The notes: generated from the sequence alone by a model not told the origin. A DNA stretch of 64,000 nt from Brachybacterium phenoliresistens (GCF_000576425.1 NZ_KK069997.1:55965-119964); one strand, 5' to 3'. Positions 46,867-56,537 are shown, numbered from the stretch's first letter. Numbers and translations are program-made.

Positions 46867-48222
46867 GTGACCTCCGCATCCCCCCGCGCGACCACCGCCC
46901 CGCCCGTCCGGCCCGAGGACGAGCGCCTGCCGCTGGGGCGCACCGTCCTGTTCGGCGCCCAGCACGTCCTGTCCATGTACGGCGGCGTCGTCGCCATCCC
47001 GCTGATCGTCGGCAGCGCGGCCGGCTTGCCCGAGGTCGAGGTCGGCCTGCTGGTGGCCTGCGCCCTGTTCGTCTCGGGCCTGGCCACGGTGCTGCAGTCG
47101 ATCGGCGTGCCCGGCTTCGGCGCCCGGCTCCCCCTGGTCCAGGGCACGACCTTCGGCGCCGTCTCGACGATGGGCGTGATCATCGCCGACGGCGGCGGCC
47201 TGCCGGCCGTTTTCGGCTCGGTGATCGTCGCGAGCATCGTCGGCCTGCTCCTGGTCCCCCTGGTCACGCGCATGCAACCGCTGTTCCCGCCGGTGGTGAC
47301 GGGGACGATCATCGCCGCCATGGGCATCTCCCTGCTTCCGGTCGCGGCCGGCTGGATCCTGGGCACCGAGGGGACCGAGGGCTTCGGCGGCGCCGGGAAC
47401 CTGGGCCTGGCCGCGATCACCCTGGTCGCCGTGCTGGTGCTCTCGCGGATCCGCGCCCTGTCCGGGGTGGCGATCATGCTGGGCATCGTGATCGGCACGC
47501 TGGTGGCCCTCGCCCTGGGCCGGGCGGACTTCTCCGCCGTGGGCGAGGGATCGCTGCTCGCCTTCCCGCAGCCCTTCGCCTTCGGCGCCCCGACCTTCCA
47601 CCTCGCGGCGATCATCCCCATGGTCGTCGTGATCATCGTGACCCTCATGGAGACCACGGCGAACCTGTTCGCGGTGACGAAGGTGGTCGGCACCGACCTG
47701 CCGCCGCGACGCCTGTCCGACGGCCTGCGTGCGGACATGCTCGCCTCCGCCCTCGCGCCGGTGGTCAACTCGTTCCCGGCCACGGCCTTCGCCCAGAACA
47801 TCGGCCTCATCTCCGTCAGCCGCGTCCGCTCGCGCTACACCGTGGCCGCCGGCGGCGTGCTGCTGCTCCTGCTGGGCCTGGTGCCGGTGCTGGGCCGCGT
47901 CATCGCCGCGGTCCCCTCCCCCGTGCTCGGCGGCGCCGGGATCGTGCTGTTCGGCTCGGTCGCCGCGGCGGGCATTCGGACGATCTCCGAGGCGCCGCGC
48001 ACCGATGAGCGCGACGCCGGCCACGACACCATGATCGTCGCGGTGTCCCTGGCCCTGGCGGTCATGCCGCTCGCCGTGCCGGACCTGTACGCCTCGCTGC
48101 CGACGCTGGTCTCGATGGTCCTCAGCTCGGGCGTGAGCGCCGCCGCCTTCAGCGCGGTGACCCTCAACCTGGTGCTCAAGGGCCGCGGCGGGATCCAGCC
48201 GCGGGTGCGCGACATCCTCTGA
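46867..48222 (+). CDS. NCS2-family nucleobase permease (xanthine/uric acid/uracil type)
   Basis: This 451-residue permease has about 12-14 membrane segments with NCS2 signatures: FGAQHVLSMYGGVVAIPLIVG near the N terminus, the LVQGTTFGAVSTMG segment, ETTANLFAVTKVVG and FAQNIGLISVSRVRSRY, the family motif with the essential Gln/Asn. It is a proton- or sodium-coupled importer of purines or uracil; the exact base is not predictable. GTG 46867 with GAGGAC about ten bases upstream is preferred; the frame extends upstream without similarity. Its leader holds hairpins, and its stop codon lies inside the first of three 19-base tandem repeats. Confidence 0.92.
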   Translation: MTSASPRATTAPPVRPEDERLPLGRTVLFGAQHVLSMYGGVVAIPLIVGSAAGLPEVEVGLLVACALFVSGLATVLQSIGVPGFGARLPLVQGTTFGAVSTMGVIIADGGGLPAVFGSVIVASIVGLLLVPLVTRMQPLFPPVVTGTIIAAMGISLLPVAAGWILGTEGTEGFGGAGNLGLAAITLVAVLVLSRIRALSGVAIMLGIVIGTLVALALGRADFSAVGEGSLLAFPQPFAFGAPTFHLAAIIPMVVVIIVTLMETTANLFAVTKVVGTDLPPRRLSDGLRADMLASALAPVVNSFPATAFAQNIGLISVSRVRSRYTVAAGGVLLLLLGLVPVLGRVIAAVPSPVLGGAGIVLFGSVAAAGIRTISEAPRTDERDAGHDTMIVAVSLALAVMPLAVPDLYASLPTLVSMVLSSGVSAAAFSAVTLNLVLKGRGGIQPRVRDIL

Positions 48223-48270
48223 GGGGCCCGGAATCCTCTGAGGGGCCCGGAATCCTCTGAGGGGCCCGGA
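48214..48270. repeat. Three tandem 19-base repeats over the NCS2 gene stop codon
   Basis: Exact copies of ATCCTCTGAGGGGCCCGGA occupy 48214-48232, 48233-48251 and 48252-48270. The first contains the stop codon, so each extra copy offers the same ISTOP-like frame again. They lie in the gap between convergent genes. Confidence 0.9.
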
Positions 48271-48310
48271 CGCCGGACGGGAGCGATGACCCGGCCGGGG
48301 CCTGACGGGG

Positions 48311-49699
48311 TCAGGCCAGGTAGTCGACCTCGCGCGTCTCGGTGCCCAGCAGCAGCGCGACGATCGTGATCACGGCGGCCAGCAGCAGGTAGCCGCCCAC
48401 CAGCCACAGCGGTCCGCCGAGGGCCTGCCACAGCGCGATCATCGCGTACGGCGCCGGCGCCGCGCCGATCACGGAGGCCAGGTTGTAGCTCACGGCGCTG
48501 CCGGTGTAGCGCACATCGGCGGTGAACATCTCCGGGAGGAACGCGGCCATCGGCCCGAAGGTCATGCCCATCAGGGCGAAGCCCAGGATCAGGGCGGCCA
48601 TCACGCCGACGGTGCCCGAGCGCATGAGCGGCTCCAGCAGCAGGCCGAACACGCCGATCCCGGCGGTGACCGCGAGCAGCAGGCGGCGCCGGCCCAGGCG
48701 ATCGGCCAGCGGCCCGGAGACCACGGTGAAGATGCCGAAGAAGACGACGCCGATGATCAGCATCGTGAGGAACTGCGGTCGGGCGAAGCCCAGCCCCGGC
48801 GCGAAGGACGCCGCGTCGAAGGACTTGCCGGCGGCCTCGGCCGCGGCGCGCGCCGTGCCCTCGTCGGCCGGGGTGGTGCCCACGACCATGAGGAACGCGG
48901 TCATCATGTAGAACAGGACGTAGGTGGCGACCATGGCGAAGGTCGCCAGGACCAGGGGCTTCCACGAGCGGCGGAACACCCGGGCGATCGGCACCGCGGC
49001 GACCCGCTCCTCGTCGATCACCTTCTGGAACGCGGGCGACTCCATGAGCTTCAGGCGCACCCACAGCCCGACGATCACCAGCACGGCCGAGAGCAGGAAC
49101 GGCACGCGCCAGCCCCAGCTGGTGAACTGGGCGTCGCTCAGGCCGAGGCTCAGGCCCACGAACAGCAGGTTGGACAGGATGAAGCCCAGCGGGGCGCCGA
49201 GCTGCGGGAAGGTGCCGTACAGCGCCCGCTTTCCGGGCGGGGCGTTCTCGGTGGCCAGCAGCGCCGCACCGGACCATTCGCCGCCCAGGCCCACGCCCTG
49301 GCAGAAGCGCAGCAGCACGAGGATGGCCGGGGCGAGGATGGTGAAGCCGGGGGTCTGCGCGGTGGGCAGGACGCCGATGAGGAAGGTCGCGATGCCCATC
49401 ACCAGCAGGCTCGCCACGAGCGTGGTCTTGCGGCCGACGCGGTCGCCGTAGTGGCCGAAGACGAGCGAGCCCAGCGGGCGGGCGACGAAGGCGACGCCGA
49501 AGATCGCGAAGGAGCTCAGGAGCTGGTTCGCGGGGCTCTGCGTCGGGAAGAACAGGGCGGGGAAGACGAGGGAGGCCGCGGTCGCGTACGCGTAGAAGTC
49601 GAAGAACTCGATGGTCGTGCCGACCATCGAGGCCGTGATGACGCGTCCGCGCGTGTTGGCCGGGGCCACGGGCGGGGTGGGGGATTCGGTGATGCTCAC
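48311..49699 (-). CDS. MFS transporter, metabolite:H+ symporter (MHS) type
   Basis: This 462-residue permease has 12 membrane segments and the MHS hallmarks: GTTIEFFDFYAYATAASLVFP at the first helix, RPLGSLVFGHYGDRVGRK (motif A), and LLRFCQGVGLGGEWSGAALLATE. MHS members (ShiA, ProP, KgtP, CitA types) import organic acids or osmolytes; the substrate is unresolved. GTG 49699 begins the homologous region; an upstream frame is open but unlike the family. A TATGGT box lies eight bases upstream, so it may be nearly leaderless. It is divergent from the flotillin gene. Confidence 0.9.
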   Translation of the reverse strand: MSITESPTPPVAPANTRGRVITASMVGTTIEFFDFYAYATAASLVFPALFFPTQSPANQLLSSFAIFGVAFVARPLGSLVFGHYGDRVGRKTTLVASLLVMGIATFLIGVLPTAQTPGFTILAPAILVLLRFCQGVGLGGEWSGAALLATENAPPGKRALYGTFPQLGAPLGFILSNLLFVGLSLGLSDAQFTSWGWRVPFLLSAVLVIVGLWVRLKLMESPAFQKVIDEERVAAVPIARVFRRSWKPLVLATFAMVATYVLFYMMTAFLMVVGTTPADEGTARAAAEAAGKSFDAASFAPGLGFARPQFLTMLIIGVVFFGIFTVVSGPLADRLGRRRLLLAVTAGIGVFGLLLEPLMRSGTVGVMAALILGFALMGMTFGPMAAFLPEMFTADVRYTGSAVSYNLASVIGAAPAPYAMIALWQALGGPLWLVGGYLLLAAVITIVALLLGTETREVDYLA

Positions 49700-49725
49700 G
49701 GCACGGCACCATAGACCCGCAGTCC

Positions 49726-49753
49726 CACGATATGGACAGAGGGTCGCATCGTG
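49726..49753. promoter_or_regulatory. Inverted repeat between MHS permease and flotillin genes
   Basis: CACGAT (49726-49731) and ATCGTG (49748-49753) are 16 bases apart in the divergent promoter region, a possible regulator site. Confidence 0.3.
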
Positions 49754-49798
49754 AGATCGGAGGATTCGGACGAGCTGGGCGGACGCCGAACGCCCCCT

Positions 49799-49804
49799 GA
49801 TAAT
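49799..49804 (+). promoter_or_regulatory. -10 box for the flotillin gene
   Basis: GATAAT predicts transcription from about 49811, with a leader of about 112 bases and AAGGGG before the ATG. Confidence 0.4.
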
Positions 49805-49922
49805 CTGCTCACGGTGTCCCGGGGACTGAGCTGGACACCGCCCTCGCGCAGGGCTCCCTCCGGAGCGCGCGGCGGCGAGCGCCCCGCATCGGACACCGGA
49901 CGCACCGATCGAAGGGGAATCC

Positions 49923-51536
49923 ATGGAGCCGTTCCTGGGACTGGGGCTCGTCGTCCTGGTCGGAATCGCGGTGGTGGTGCTGATCGGGATCCTCGTGATC
50001 CTGCGCAGCTACCGCATCGCAGCGCCGAACGAGGCGCTCATCATCACCGGTCGCAACGCCAAGTCGGGCGATGTCGACCTCGAATCCGGAGGCGCGCGGG
50101 TGGTGATCGGCTCGCGCGCGATCGTGCGGCCGTTCTTCGACCGCGCCTTCGTGCTCAGCCTCAGCTCGCGGCAGATCCCCGTCGAGGTCGAGGGGTACTC
50201 GATGAACGGGATCTTCCTGCGCCTGCGCGGCGTCGCGCAGGTCAAGGTCGGCGGCAACGTCGACGACGTCCGCAAGGCCTCGCAGCGCTTCCTGGACCAG
50301 CAGCAGCAGATCGACCACTACACGCAGGAGATCCTCTCGGGCACCCTGCGCGCCGTGGTGGGCACGCTGTCGGTCGAGCAGATCATCCGTGACCGCGCGT
50401 CCTTCGCCAACCAGGTGCAGGCCGAGGCGGAGCACTCGATGAACAACCAGGGTCTGGTCATCGACACCTTCCAGATCTCCGCGGTCGAGGACGACGGGTC
50501 CTACCTGCGCGACTGGGGACGCCCCGAGGCCGCCCTGGTCGCCAAGCGCGCGGCGATCGCCGAGTCGGACGCGAACCGCGAGTCGACCCAGGCGAAGAAC
50601 ATCAACCTCCAGCAGGAGGCGGAGTCCAAGCAGGCCTTCGATCTGCGCAACGCGGAGATCAAGGAGGAGACGGACGCCCGTCAGGCCGTCGCCGATGCCG
50701 CCGGTCCGCTCTCCCGGGCCGCGCAGCAGCAGCGGATCATCGAGCAGGAGGAGCTCATCGCGGTCCGCAACAACGATCTGCGCGAGAAGCAGCTGATCGC
50801 CGAGGTCCACAAGCCGGCGGAGGCCAAGCGCTACGCCGAGCAGCAGGACGCGGACTCGAAGAAGTACGCGCGCATCGCCGACTCCGAGGCCCAGCTGGCC
50901 GACGAGCGCAACCGCGCCGAGTCCCGCAAGGTGTCCGCCGACGCGGAGGCGCATGCCATCGAGGCTCGCGGTCGCGCCGAGGCGGAGGTCGAGCTGCAGC
51001 GTCGCTCCAAGGACGCCGAGGCGGTGCGCCTGGAGGGCCAGGCGCAGGCCGACTCGCTGCGCGCCAAGGGCGAGGCGGAGGCCGCGGCGATCCTCGCCCG
51101 CGGCGAGGCCGAGGCCGAGGCCACCCGCGCCAAGGCGGAGGCGTACAAGCAGTTCAACGACGCCGCCGTGCTGGCGCAGGTCCTCGAGGTGCTGCCGGCG
51201 GTCGCGAACGAGCTGGCCGCGCCGTACAGCAACATCGAGAAGCTGTCGGTGATCTCCTCCGACGGCGAGTCGAAGATCGGCCAGAACATCTCGCGCGGGC
51301 TCGCGCAGGTGCTCGACATGGTCAGCGCCACCACCGGCGTCGACTTCCAGGAGACGCTCGAGCGGGCCGCGAGCTCCGGCCGGGACGTGCGCGCCTCCGA
51401 CCCGGCGACCCCGGCGGGCGCCCGCCCTGCGTGGGCATCGGCCGAGCCGGGCGCCTCCGCGAGCTCAGCGCCGGCCGGCTCGGCCTCCTCGGGGGCCGAC
51501 GGCGAGGGCACGCAGCCCGCAGGCGCCGAGGACTGA
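49923..51536 (+). CDS. Flotillin-like SPFH/band-7 protein
   Basis: This 537-residue protein has one N-terminal membrane helix (about 7-28), an SPFH domain (about 30-200: RIAAPNEALIITGRNAKSG, IPVEVEGYSMNGIFLRLRGVAQVKV, TLSVEQIIRDRASFANQVQ), then a long Glu/Ala/Arg-rich coiled coil (about 215-430) typical of flotillins, and an Ala/Ser/Pro-rich tail. Flotillins scaffold membrane microdomains and affect fluidity and secretion. The frame begins at ATG 49923 with AAGGGG upstream. No NfeD partner gene is adjacent, which is unusual for bacterial flotillins. The gene ends at a strong bidirectional terminator. Confidence 0.93.
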   Translation: MEPFLGLGLVVLVGIAVVVLIGILVILRSYRIAAPNEALIITGRNAKSGDVDLESGGARVVIGSRAIVRPFFDRAFVLSLSSRQIPVEVEGYSMNGIFLRLRGVAQVKVGGNVDDVRKASQRFLDQQQQIDHYTQEILSGTLRAVVGTLSVEQIIRDRASFANQVQAEAEHSMNNQGLVIDTFQISAVEDDGSYLRDWGRPEAALVAKRAAIAESDANRESTQAKNINLQQEAESKQAFDLRNAEIKEETDARQAVADAAGPLSRAAQQQRIIEQEELIAVRNNDLREKQLIAEVHKPAEAKRYAEQQDADSKKYARIADSEAQLADERNRAESRKVSADAEAHAIEARGRAEAEVELQRRSKDAEAVRLEGQAQADSLRAKGEAEAAAILARGEAEAEATRAKAEAYKQFNDAAVLAQVLEVLPAVANELAAPYSNIEKLSVISSDGESKIGQNISRGLAQVLDMVSATTGVDFQETLERAASSGRDVRASDPATPAGARPAWASAEPGASASSAPAGSASSGADGEGTQPAGAED

Positions 51537-51610
51537 GGTCCGCGGGGGCGGCCGCGCCGGCCGTCCCCGCAGCCCCTCCCGCCCCGGGGCGCAGGCCTCG
51601 ACGGGGCACG

Positions 51611-51661
51611 GACGAGATCGACCAGGGCTTCCTCCCGGAGGAGGCCCTGGTCGATCTCGTC
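51611..51661. terminator. Bidirectional hairpin with 18-base perfect arms
   Basis: Arms 51611-51628 (GACGAGATCGACCAGGGC) and 51644-51661 are exact complements; the 15-base loop has an inner CCTC/GAGG stem. It separates convergent flotillin and acyl-CoA dehydrogenase genes. Confidence 0.8.
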
Positions 51662-51672
51662 TGCGGGAGGCG

Positions 51673-52980
51673 TCAGGCTCCGGAGCCCGCGGCGCCGATC
51701 TCGCCCAGCAGCGCCTTCGCGTAGGAGGCCTGCACGGACTCCTCGTCGCTGGGGTGGTAGATCCCGGCGCGCGCGTCGCGGGAGAGGCGCTCCAGCTCGC
51801 TGCGGCGCGAGTAGTGGGCTCCGCCGCTGGCCCGCAGCACCTCGTCGACCGCGGCGATCGCCGCCTCCGTGGCGCGGGACTTCACCCCGGAGAACTGCAG
51901 GAACCAGCGCCCGCCGTGGTCGGTGGTCCCGGGACCGGCCTCCCCCGTGCCGAGGGCGTCGAGGTCGGCGAGGAGCTTGTCGATCTGGAGCACGGAGCCG
52001 TCCACGCCGATCGCGGCCCGGGCCAGGCGGCGGCGCACGTCGGGATCGTCCGCGTGGACGATCCCGCGGGTGATGCTCCGCCTGCGCAGCGCGACCTGGG
52101 TGCCGAGCTCGACGGCGCGCTGGGCGATGCCGGTGTACACCGCGGCGATCAGCAGCTCGAAGCAGCCGAACACGCCCAGCACGAAGGGATCCTGGTTCGG
52201 GCCGACCGGGGTGGTGGTGATGACCTGCTCCGCCGGGCAGGGCGCCTGGTCCAGGATCGTGGTGCGCGACTGGCTGGCGCGCATCCCGTGGGTGTCCCAG
52301 TCGTCCAGGGTGCGCACCGCCTCGGTGCGCTCGAGGACGCCGAACACGAGGGTCGGGTCCGTCTCCACGGTCGCGGCGAGGCGGCCGTGGACCACCAGGC
52401 GATCCCAGGCGGGAGCCAGCGAGGTGAAGATCTTGGTGCCGGAGAAGACGACGCCTCCCCCCGCCGCCCCGCCGCGACGGCCGGCAGGGGCCGTCCCGGC
52501 GCTCCGCGGCGCCTCGTCGAGGCGGCGGGCCTCGGTGGAGGCGTCGAAGAGCATCGCCTCGTTGCCGGCCTCGGAGATCCCGAAGGCGAACAGGCGGTCC
52601 TGCGCGGCGTCCTCGAGGATCGGCCGCACGCCCTCGTGCCCGCGGCGGTGGGCGTGCAGGGCCGCGCCGGTGACCACGAGGTGCATGTTCATCGCGAGCG
52701 CCGTCGCCGGCGCCGCCGCGGCCAGGCGCCGCTGGACGCGGCCGGCCTCGGCCAGGGTGGCGCCGAGGCCGCCCAGCTCCTGCGGCACCAGCAGGCGCAG
52801 GTATCCGCGCTCGCGCAGCGCGGCGAGGTCCTCGTCGAAGAAGCGGTTCTCGCGGTCGTAGACGGCGGCGCGCTCCCGGATCTCGGCGAGCAGCGCCTCC
52901 GGCAGCAGCTCGCGGGCGGCGGCTCCCGGCTCGGTGCCCGGCCCGGCGCCGGGAGCGCCCGCGCCCGTCGGCCCGCTCAC
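51673..52980 (-). CDS. Acyl-CoA dehydrogenase-family flavoprotein
   Basis: This 435-residue protein has the acyl-CoA dehydrogenase fold: N-terminal helical domain with LRERGYLRLLVPQELGGLGATLAEA (in parts YLRLLVPQELGG), middle beta domain with FGISEAGNEA and VVFSGTKIFTSLAPAWD, and C-terminal helical domain. A Gly/Ala/Arg-rich insert lies near residue 170. The FAD-contacting ISEAGNE replaces the common TEPxxGSD motif, and a catalytic Glu is not clear, so it may be an oxygen-using or other relative rather than a classical dehydrogenase. GTG 52980 overlaps the dnaE stop as GTGA, an odd pairing with a replication gene. Confidence 0.82.
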   Translation of the reverse strand: MSGPTGAGAPGAGPGTEPGAAARELLPEALLAEIRERAAVYDRENRFFDEDLAALRERGYLRLLVPQELGGLGATLAEAGRVQRRLAAAAPATALAMNMHLVVTGAALHAHRRGHEGVRPILEDAAQDRLFAFGISEAGNEAMLFDASTEARRLDEAPRSAGTAPAGRRGGAAGGGVVFSGTKIFTSLAPAWDRLVVHGRLAATVETDPTLVFGVLERTEAVRTLDDWDTHGMRASQSRTTILDQAPCPAEQVITTTPVGPNQDPFVLGVFGCFELLIAAVYTGIAQRAVELGTQVALRRRSITRGIVHADDPDVRRRLARAAIGVDGSVLQIDKLLADLDALGTGEAGPGTTDHGGRWFLQFSGVKSRATEAAIAAVDEVLRASGGAHYSRRSELERLSRDARAGIYHPSDEESVQASYAKALLGEIGAAGSGA

Positions 52981-55900
52981 TGGAGGCAGCCCGGGCCCAG
53001 CAGGGCCTTGAGCGAGGCGTACAGCGCGGCCGACGGGGTGACGGACAAGCGCTTGTCCAGCTGCATCAGCGTGGTGCGGCCGGGCTCCTGCAGGCGCAGG
53101 CGGACCTCGCTCGAACCGCGGTTGTCCTCCAGCACGTCCCGCAGCTGCTGGGCGACCTTCTCCGTGGCGCGGCCCGCCGCCAGGGAGATGACCACCGGGC
53201 CGTCGGCCCCGCCGCCGGTCTCGGGGATCGTCATCTCCATCACCCGAAGCTCCGGCATGCCCTTGGAGGTGTCCACGCGGCCCTTCATGGAGACGACGAG
53301 GTCCTCCGCGAGCTCCGTGGCGACCGTCTGGTACGTCGAGGGGAACAGCAGGCAGTCGATCGACCCCTCGAGGTCCTCGACGGTGGCGATCGCCCACATG
53401 TCGCCCTTCTTGGTGGTCTTGCGCTGCAGGGCCGTGATCAGCCCGGCGATGGTGACCATGGCGCCGTCCTCGACCGCGCCCTCGTCGGCGAGCGCGCTGA
53501 TCGACGTCGAGGAGTTCTGGGCGATGACGTGCTCGAGCCCGTGCAGGGGGTGGTCCGAGACGTACAGGCCCAGCATGTTGCGCTCGAAGGCGAGCTTCTC
53601 CTTGCGGTCCCACTCGGGCAGGTCGGGCACGGTGATCGTCGCCGCGGAGCCCGTCTGGGCGCTGGGGTCGTCGCCGAACATGTCCGCGCCGAACAGGTCG
53701 TACTGCCCCTGGGCCTCCTTGCGCTTGACGTCGACCACGGCATCGACCGCATCCTCGTGGATCAGCACGAGGGAGCGGCGGTTCGCCCCGAGGGAGTCGA
53801 AGGCGCCGCCCTTGATGAGCGACTCGATGGTGCGCTTGTTGCACACCGTGAGCGGCACCTTGTCCAGGAAGTCGGTGAAGGACGTGAAGGCGCCCTTCTC
53901 CTCGCGCGCCTGGATGATCGCCTCGACGACGTTCATGCCCACGTTGCGGATGGCCGAGAGCCCGAAGCGGATGTCGTCGCCCACGGCCGAGAAGTACATG
54001 TCGGACTCGTTGACGTCCGGGGGGAGCACGGTGATGCCGCGGTGGCGGCAGTCGCCGAGGTACAGGCCCAGGCGGTCGCGGTTCTCCTGGGTGGAGGTGA
54101 GCAGCGCCGCCATGTACTCGGTGGGGTAGTTCGCCTTGAGGTACGCGGTCCAGTAGGAGACCACGCCGTAGGCGGCGGAGTGCGACTTGTTGAAGGCGTA
54201 GTCGGCGAAGGGCAGCAGAGTCTCCCACAGGGCGCTGACGGCCTCGTCGGAGTATCCGTGCTCCTTCATGCCGGCCTCGAAGGAGACGAACTGCTTGTCC
54301 AGCTCGGCCTTCTTCTTCTTGCCCATGGCGCGGCGCAGGATGTCGGCCTGTCCCAGGCTGTATCCGGCGACCTTCTGCGCCGTCTGCATGACCTGCTCCT
54401 GGTAGACCAGCACGCCGTAGGTCTCGCCGAGGATCTCCGAGAGCGGCTCCTCCAGCTCCGGATGGATCGGCGTGATCGGCTGCAGGCCGTTCTTGCGCAT
54501 CGCGTAGTTCGTGTGCGAGCCCATGCCCATCGGCCCGGGACGGTACAGGGCCGAGACCGCGGTGATGTCGCCGAACTGGTCGGGCTTCATCTGGCGCAGC
54601 AGCGTGCGCATGCCGGAGCCATCGAGCTGGAACACGCCCAGCGTGTCGCCGCGCTGGAGCAGCTCGTAGGTGGCGGTGTCGTCGAACGGCAGCTGCTCGA
54701 GGTCGACGGCCTCCTTGCCGTTCTTGGTGATGTTCTCGACCGCGTCGGAGAGCACCGTGAGGTTGCGCAGGCCCAGGAAGTCCATCTTCAGCAGGCCCAG
54801 CGTCTCGCAGGTCGGGTAGTCGAACTGGGTGATGATCTGGCCGTCGGAGGGGCGGCGCATCATCGGGATGATGTCGATCAGCGGGTCGCTGGACATGATG
54901 ACGGCGCAGGCGTGCACGCCCCAGCCGCGGGTCAGGCCCTCGACGCCGCGGGCGATGTCCACCACCCGACGCACGTCCGGGTCCTCGTCGTGCAGGCGGC
55001 GGAACTCCCCCGCCTCGGCGTAGCGCTTGTGCTCCGGGTCGAAGATCCCGGAGATCGGGATGTCCTTGCCCATCACGGTGGGCGGCAGCGCCTTGGAGAG
55101 GCGATCGCCCATGGCGTACGGGTAGCCCAGCACGCGCGAGGCGTCCTTGAGGGAGTTCTTCGTCTTCATCACCCCGTAGGTGATCACCTGGGCCACGCGG
55201 TCGTCGCCGTACTTGCGGGTGACGTACTCGAGCACCTCGCCGCGGCGGCGATCATCGAAGTCGACGTCGAAGTCGGGCATGGACACGCGGTCGGGGTTCA
55301 GGAACCGCTCGAACAGCAGGCCGTGCTCGATCGGGTCGAGGTCCGTGATGCGCATGGCGTAGGCGACCATCGAGCCGGCGCCGGAGCCACGGCCCGGCCC
55401 CACCCGGATCCCGTTCTCCTTGGCCCACTTGATGAAGTCGGAGACGACCAGGAAGTAGCCCGGGAAGCCCATCTGCGTGATGACGCCGACCTCGTAGTCC
55501 GCCCGCGCGCGGACCTCGTCGGGGATGCCCGCGGGGTAGCGGTACTCCAGGCCCCGCTCGACCTCCTTGACGAACCAGGAGTGCTCGTCCTCGCCCGGCG
55601 GGGTCGGGAAGACCGGCATGTAGTTCGCGCCCTCGTCGGTGGTGGTGAAGGCGACGTCCACCATGTCGGCGATGCGCAGCGTGTTGTCGCAGGCCTCGGG
55701 CAGCTCGCGGAACAGCTCGCGCATCTCGCGCCCGGACTTGAGGTAGTAGCCCGAGCCGTCGAACTTGAAGCGGCCGGGGGTGTCGAAGGTCGACCCGGAG
55801 TTGATGCACAGCAGCGCATCCTGGATCTTGGCGTCCTCCTCGGTGACGTAGTGGAGGTCGTTGGTCGCCACGATCGGGGCGCCGATGGTCCGGGACAGCT

Positions 55901-56531
55901 CCAGCAGCTCCTTGGTCACGCGCTGCTCGAGGGAGAGCCCGTGGTCCATCAGCTCGATGAAGTAGTTCTCCTTGCCGAAGATGTCCTGGTACTCCCCCGC
56001 CGCCTTGACGGCCTCGTCCCAGTGCCCCAGGCGGATGCGGGTCTGCACCTCGCCGGAGGGGCATCCGGAGGTGGCGATGAGGCCCGTGCTGTACTTCTGG
56101 ATGCTCTCGCGGTCCATGCGTGGCCACTTGCCCATCTGGCCGTCCAGCGAGGCGGTGGAGGCCAGGCGGAAGAGGTTGTGCATCCCCTCGGTGGTGCGCG
56201 AGAGCAGGGTCAGGTGGGTGTAGGCGCCGCGCGCGGAGACGTCGTCCCCCGCCTCCTGCTGCTCCTTGGTGCCCCACTGCACACGGGTGCGGTCGTGGCG
56301 GCTGGTGCCGGGGGTCACGTACGCCTCGACGCCGATGATCGGCTTGATGCCGGCGGCCTTCGCGGTGCGGTAGAACTCGTAGGCCCCGAAGGTGTAGCCG
56401 TGGTCCGTGATCGCGATGGCCTTCTGACCCAGACGTGCGGTCTCGTCGACGAGTTTGCTGATCTTCGCGGCCCCGTCCAGGAGGGAGTAGTCGGTGTGGA
56501 CGTGGAGGTGCACGAAGTCGTCGGAAGCCAT
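52977..56531 (-). CDS. dnaE: DNA polymerase III alpha subunit
   Basis: This 1184-residue replicative polymerase begins with the PHP domain (HLHVHTDYSLLDGAAK, about 7-22), followed by the C-family polymerase core with the catalytic Asp motif MPDFDVDFDDRR and GVHACAVIMS, a helix-hairpin-helix region and an OB fold (VTIAGLITALQRKTTKKGD). Length is normal for actinobacterial DnaE1. The start ATG 56531 lies six bases after a TAGGCT box, so its mRNA is probably leaderless. Its stop overlaps the acyl-CoA dehydrogenase-family gene. Confidence 0.96.
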   Translation of the reverse strand: MASDDFVHLHVHTDYSLLDGAAKISKLVDETARLGQKAIAITDHGYTFGAYEFYRTAKAAGIKPIIGVEAYVTPGTSRHDRTRVQWGTKEQQEAGDDVSARGAYTHLTLLSRTTEGMHNLFRLASTASLDGQMGKWPRMDRESIQKYSTGLIATSGCPSGEVQTRIRLGHWDEAVKAAGEYQDIFGKENYFIELMDHGLSLEQRVTKELLELSRTIGAPIVATNDLHYVTEEDAKIQDALLCINSGSTFDTPGRFKFDGSGYYLKSGREMRELFRELPEACDNTLRIADMVDVAFTTTDEGANYMPVFPTPPGEDEHSWFVKEVERGLEYRYPAGIPDEVRARADYEVGVITQMGFPGYFLVVSDFIKWAKENGIRVGPGRGSGAGSMVAYAMRITDLDPIEHGLLFERFLNPDRVSMPDFDVDFDDRRRGEVLEYVTRKYGDDRVAQVITYGVMKTKNSLKDASRVLGYPYAMGDRLSKALPPTVMGKDIPISGIFDPEHKRYAEAGEFRRLHDEDPDVRRVVDIARGVEGLTRGWGVHACAVIMSSDPLIDIIPMMRRPSDGQIITQFDYPTCETLGLLKMDFLGLRNLTVLSDAVENITKNGKEAVDLEQLPFDDTATYELLQRGDTLGVFQLDGSGMRTLLRQMKPDQFGDITAVSALYRPGPMGMGSHTNYAMRKNGLQPITPIHPELEEPLSEILGETYGVLVYQEQVMQTAQKVAGYSLGQADILRRAMGKKKKAELDKQFVSFEAGMKEHGYSDEAVSALWETLLPFADYAFNKSHSAAYGVVSYWTAYLKANYPTEYMAALLTSTQENRDRLGLYLGDCRHRGITVLPPDVNESDMYFSAVGDDIRFGLSAIRNVGMNVVEAIIQAREEKGAFTSFTDFLDKVPLTVCNKRTIESLIKGGAFDSLGANRRSLVLIHEDAVDAVVDVKRKEAQGQYDLFGADMFGDDPSAQTGSAATITVPDLPEWDRKEKLAFERNMLGLYVSDHPLHGLEHVIAQNSSTSISALADEGAVEDGAMVTIAGLITALQRKTTKKGDMWAIATVEDLEGSIDCLLFPSTYQTVATELAEDLVVSMKGRVDTSKGMPELRVMEMTIPETGGGADGPVVISLAAGRATEKVAQQLRDVLEDNRGSSEVRLRLQEPGRTTLMQLDKRLSVTPSAALYASLKALLGPGCLQ

Positions 56532-56537
56532 GGTCCA

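Noticed and set aside
49923..51536. Flotillin as part of a prophage or membrane-defence module
   Set aside because: Neighbours are ordinary metabolic genes, and base composition equals that of the surroundings.
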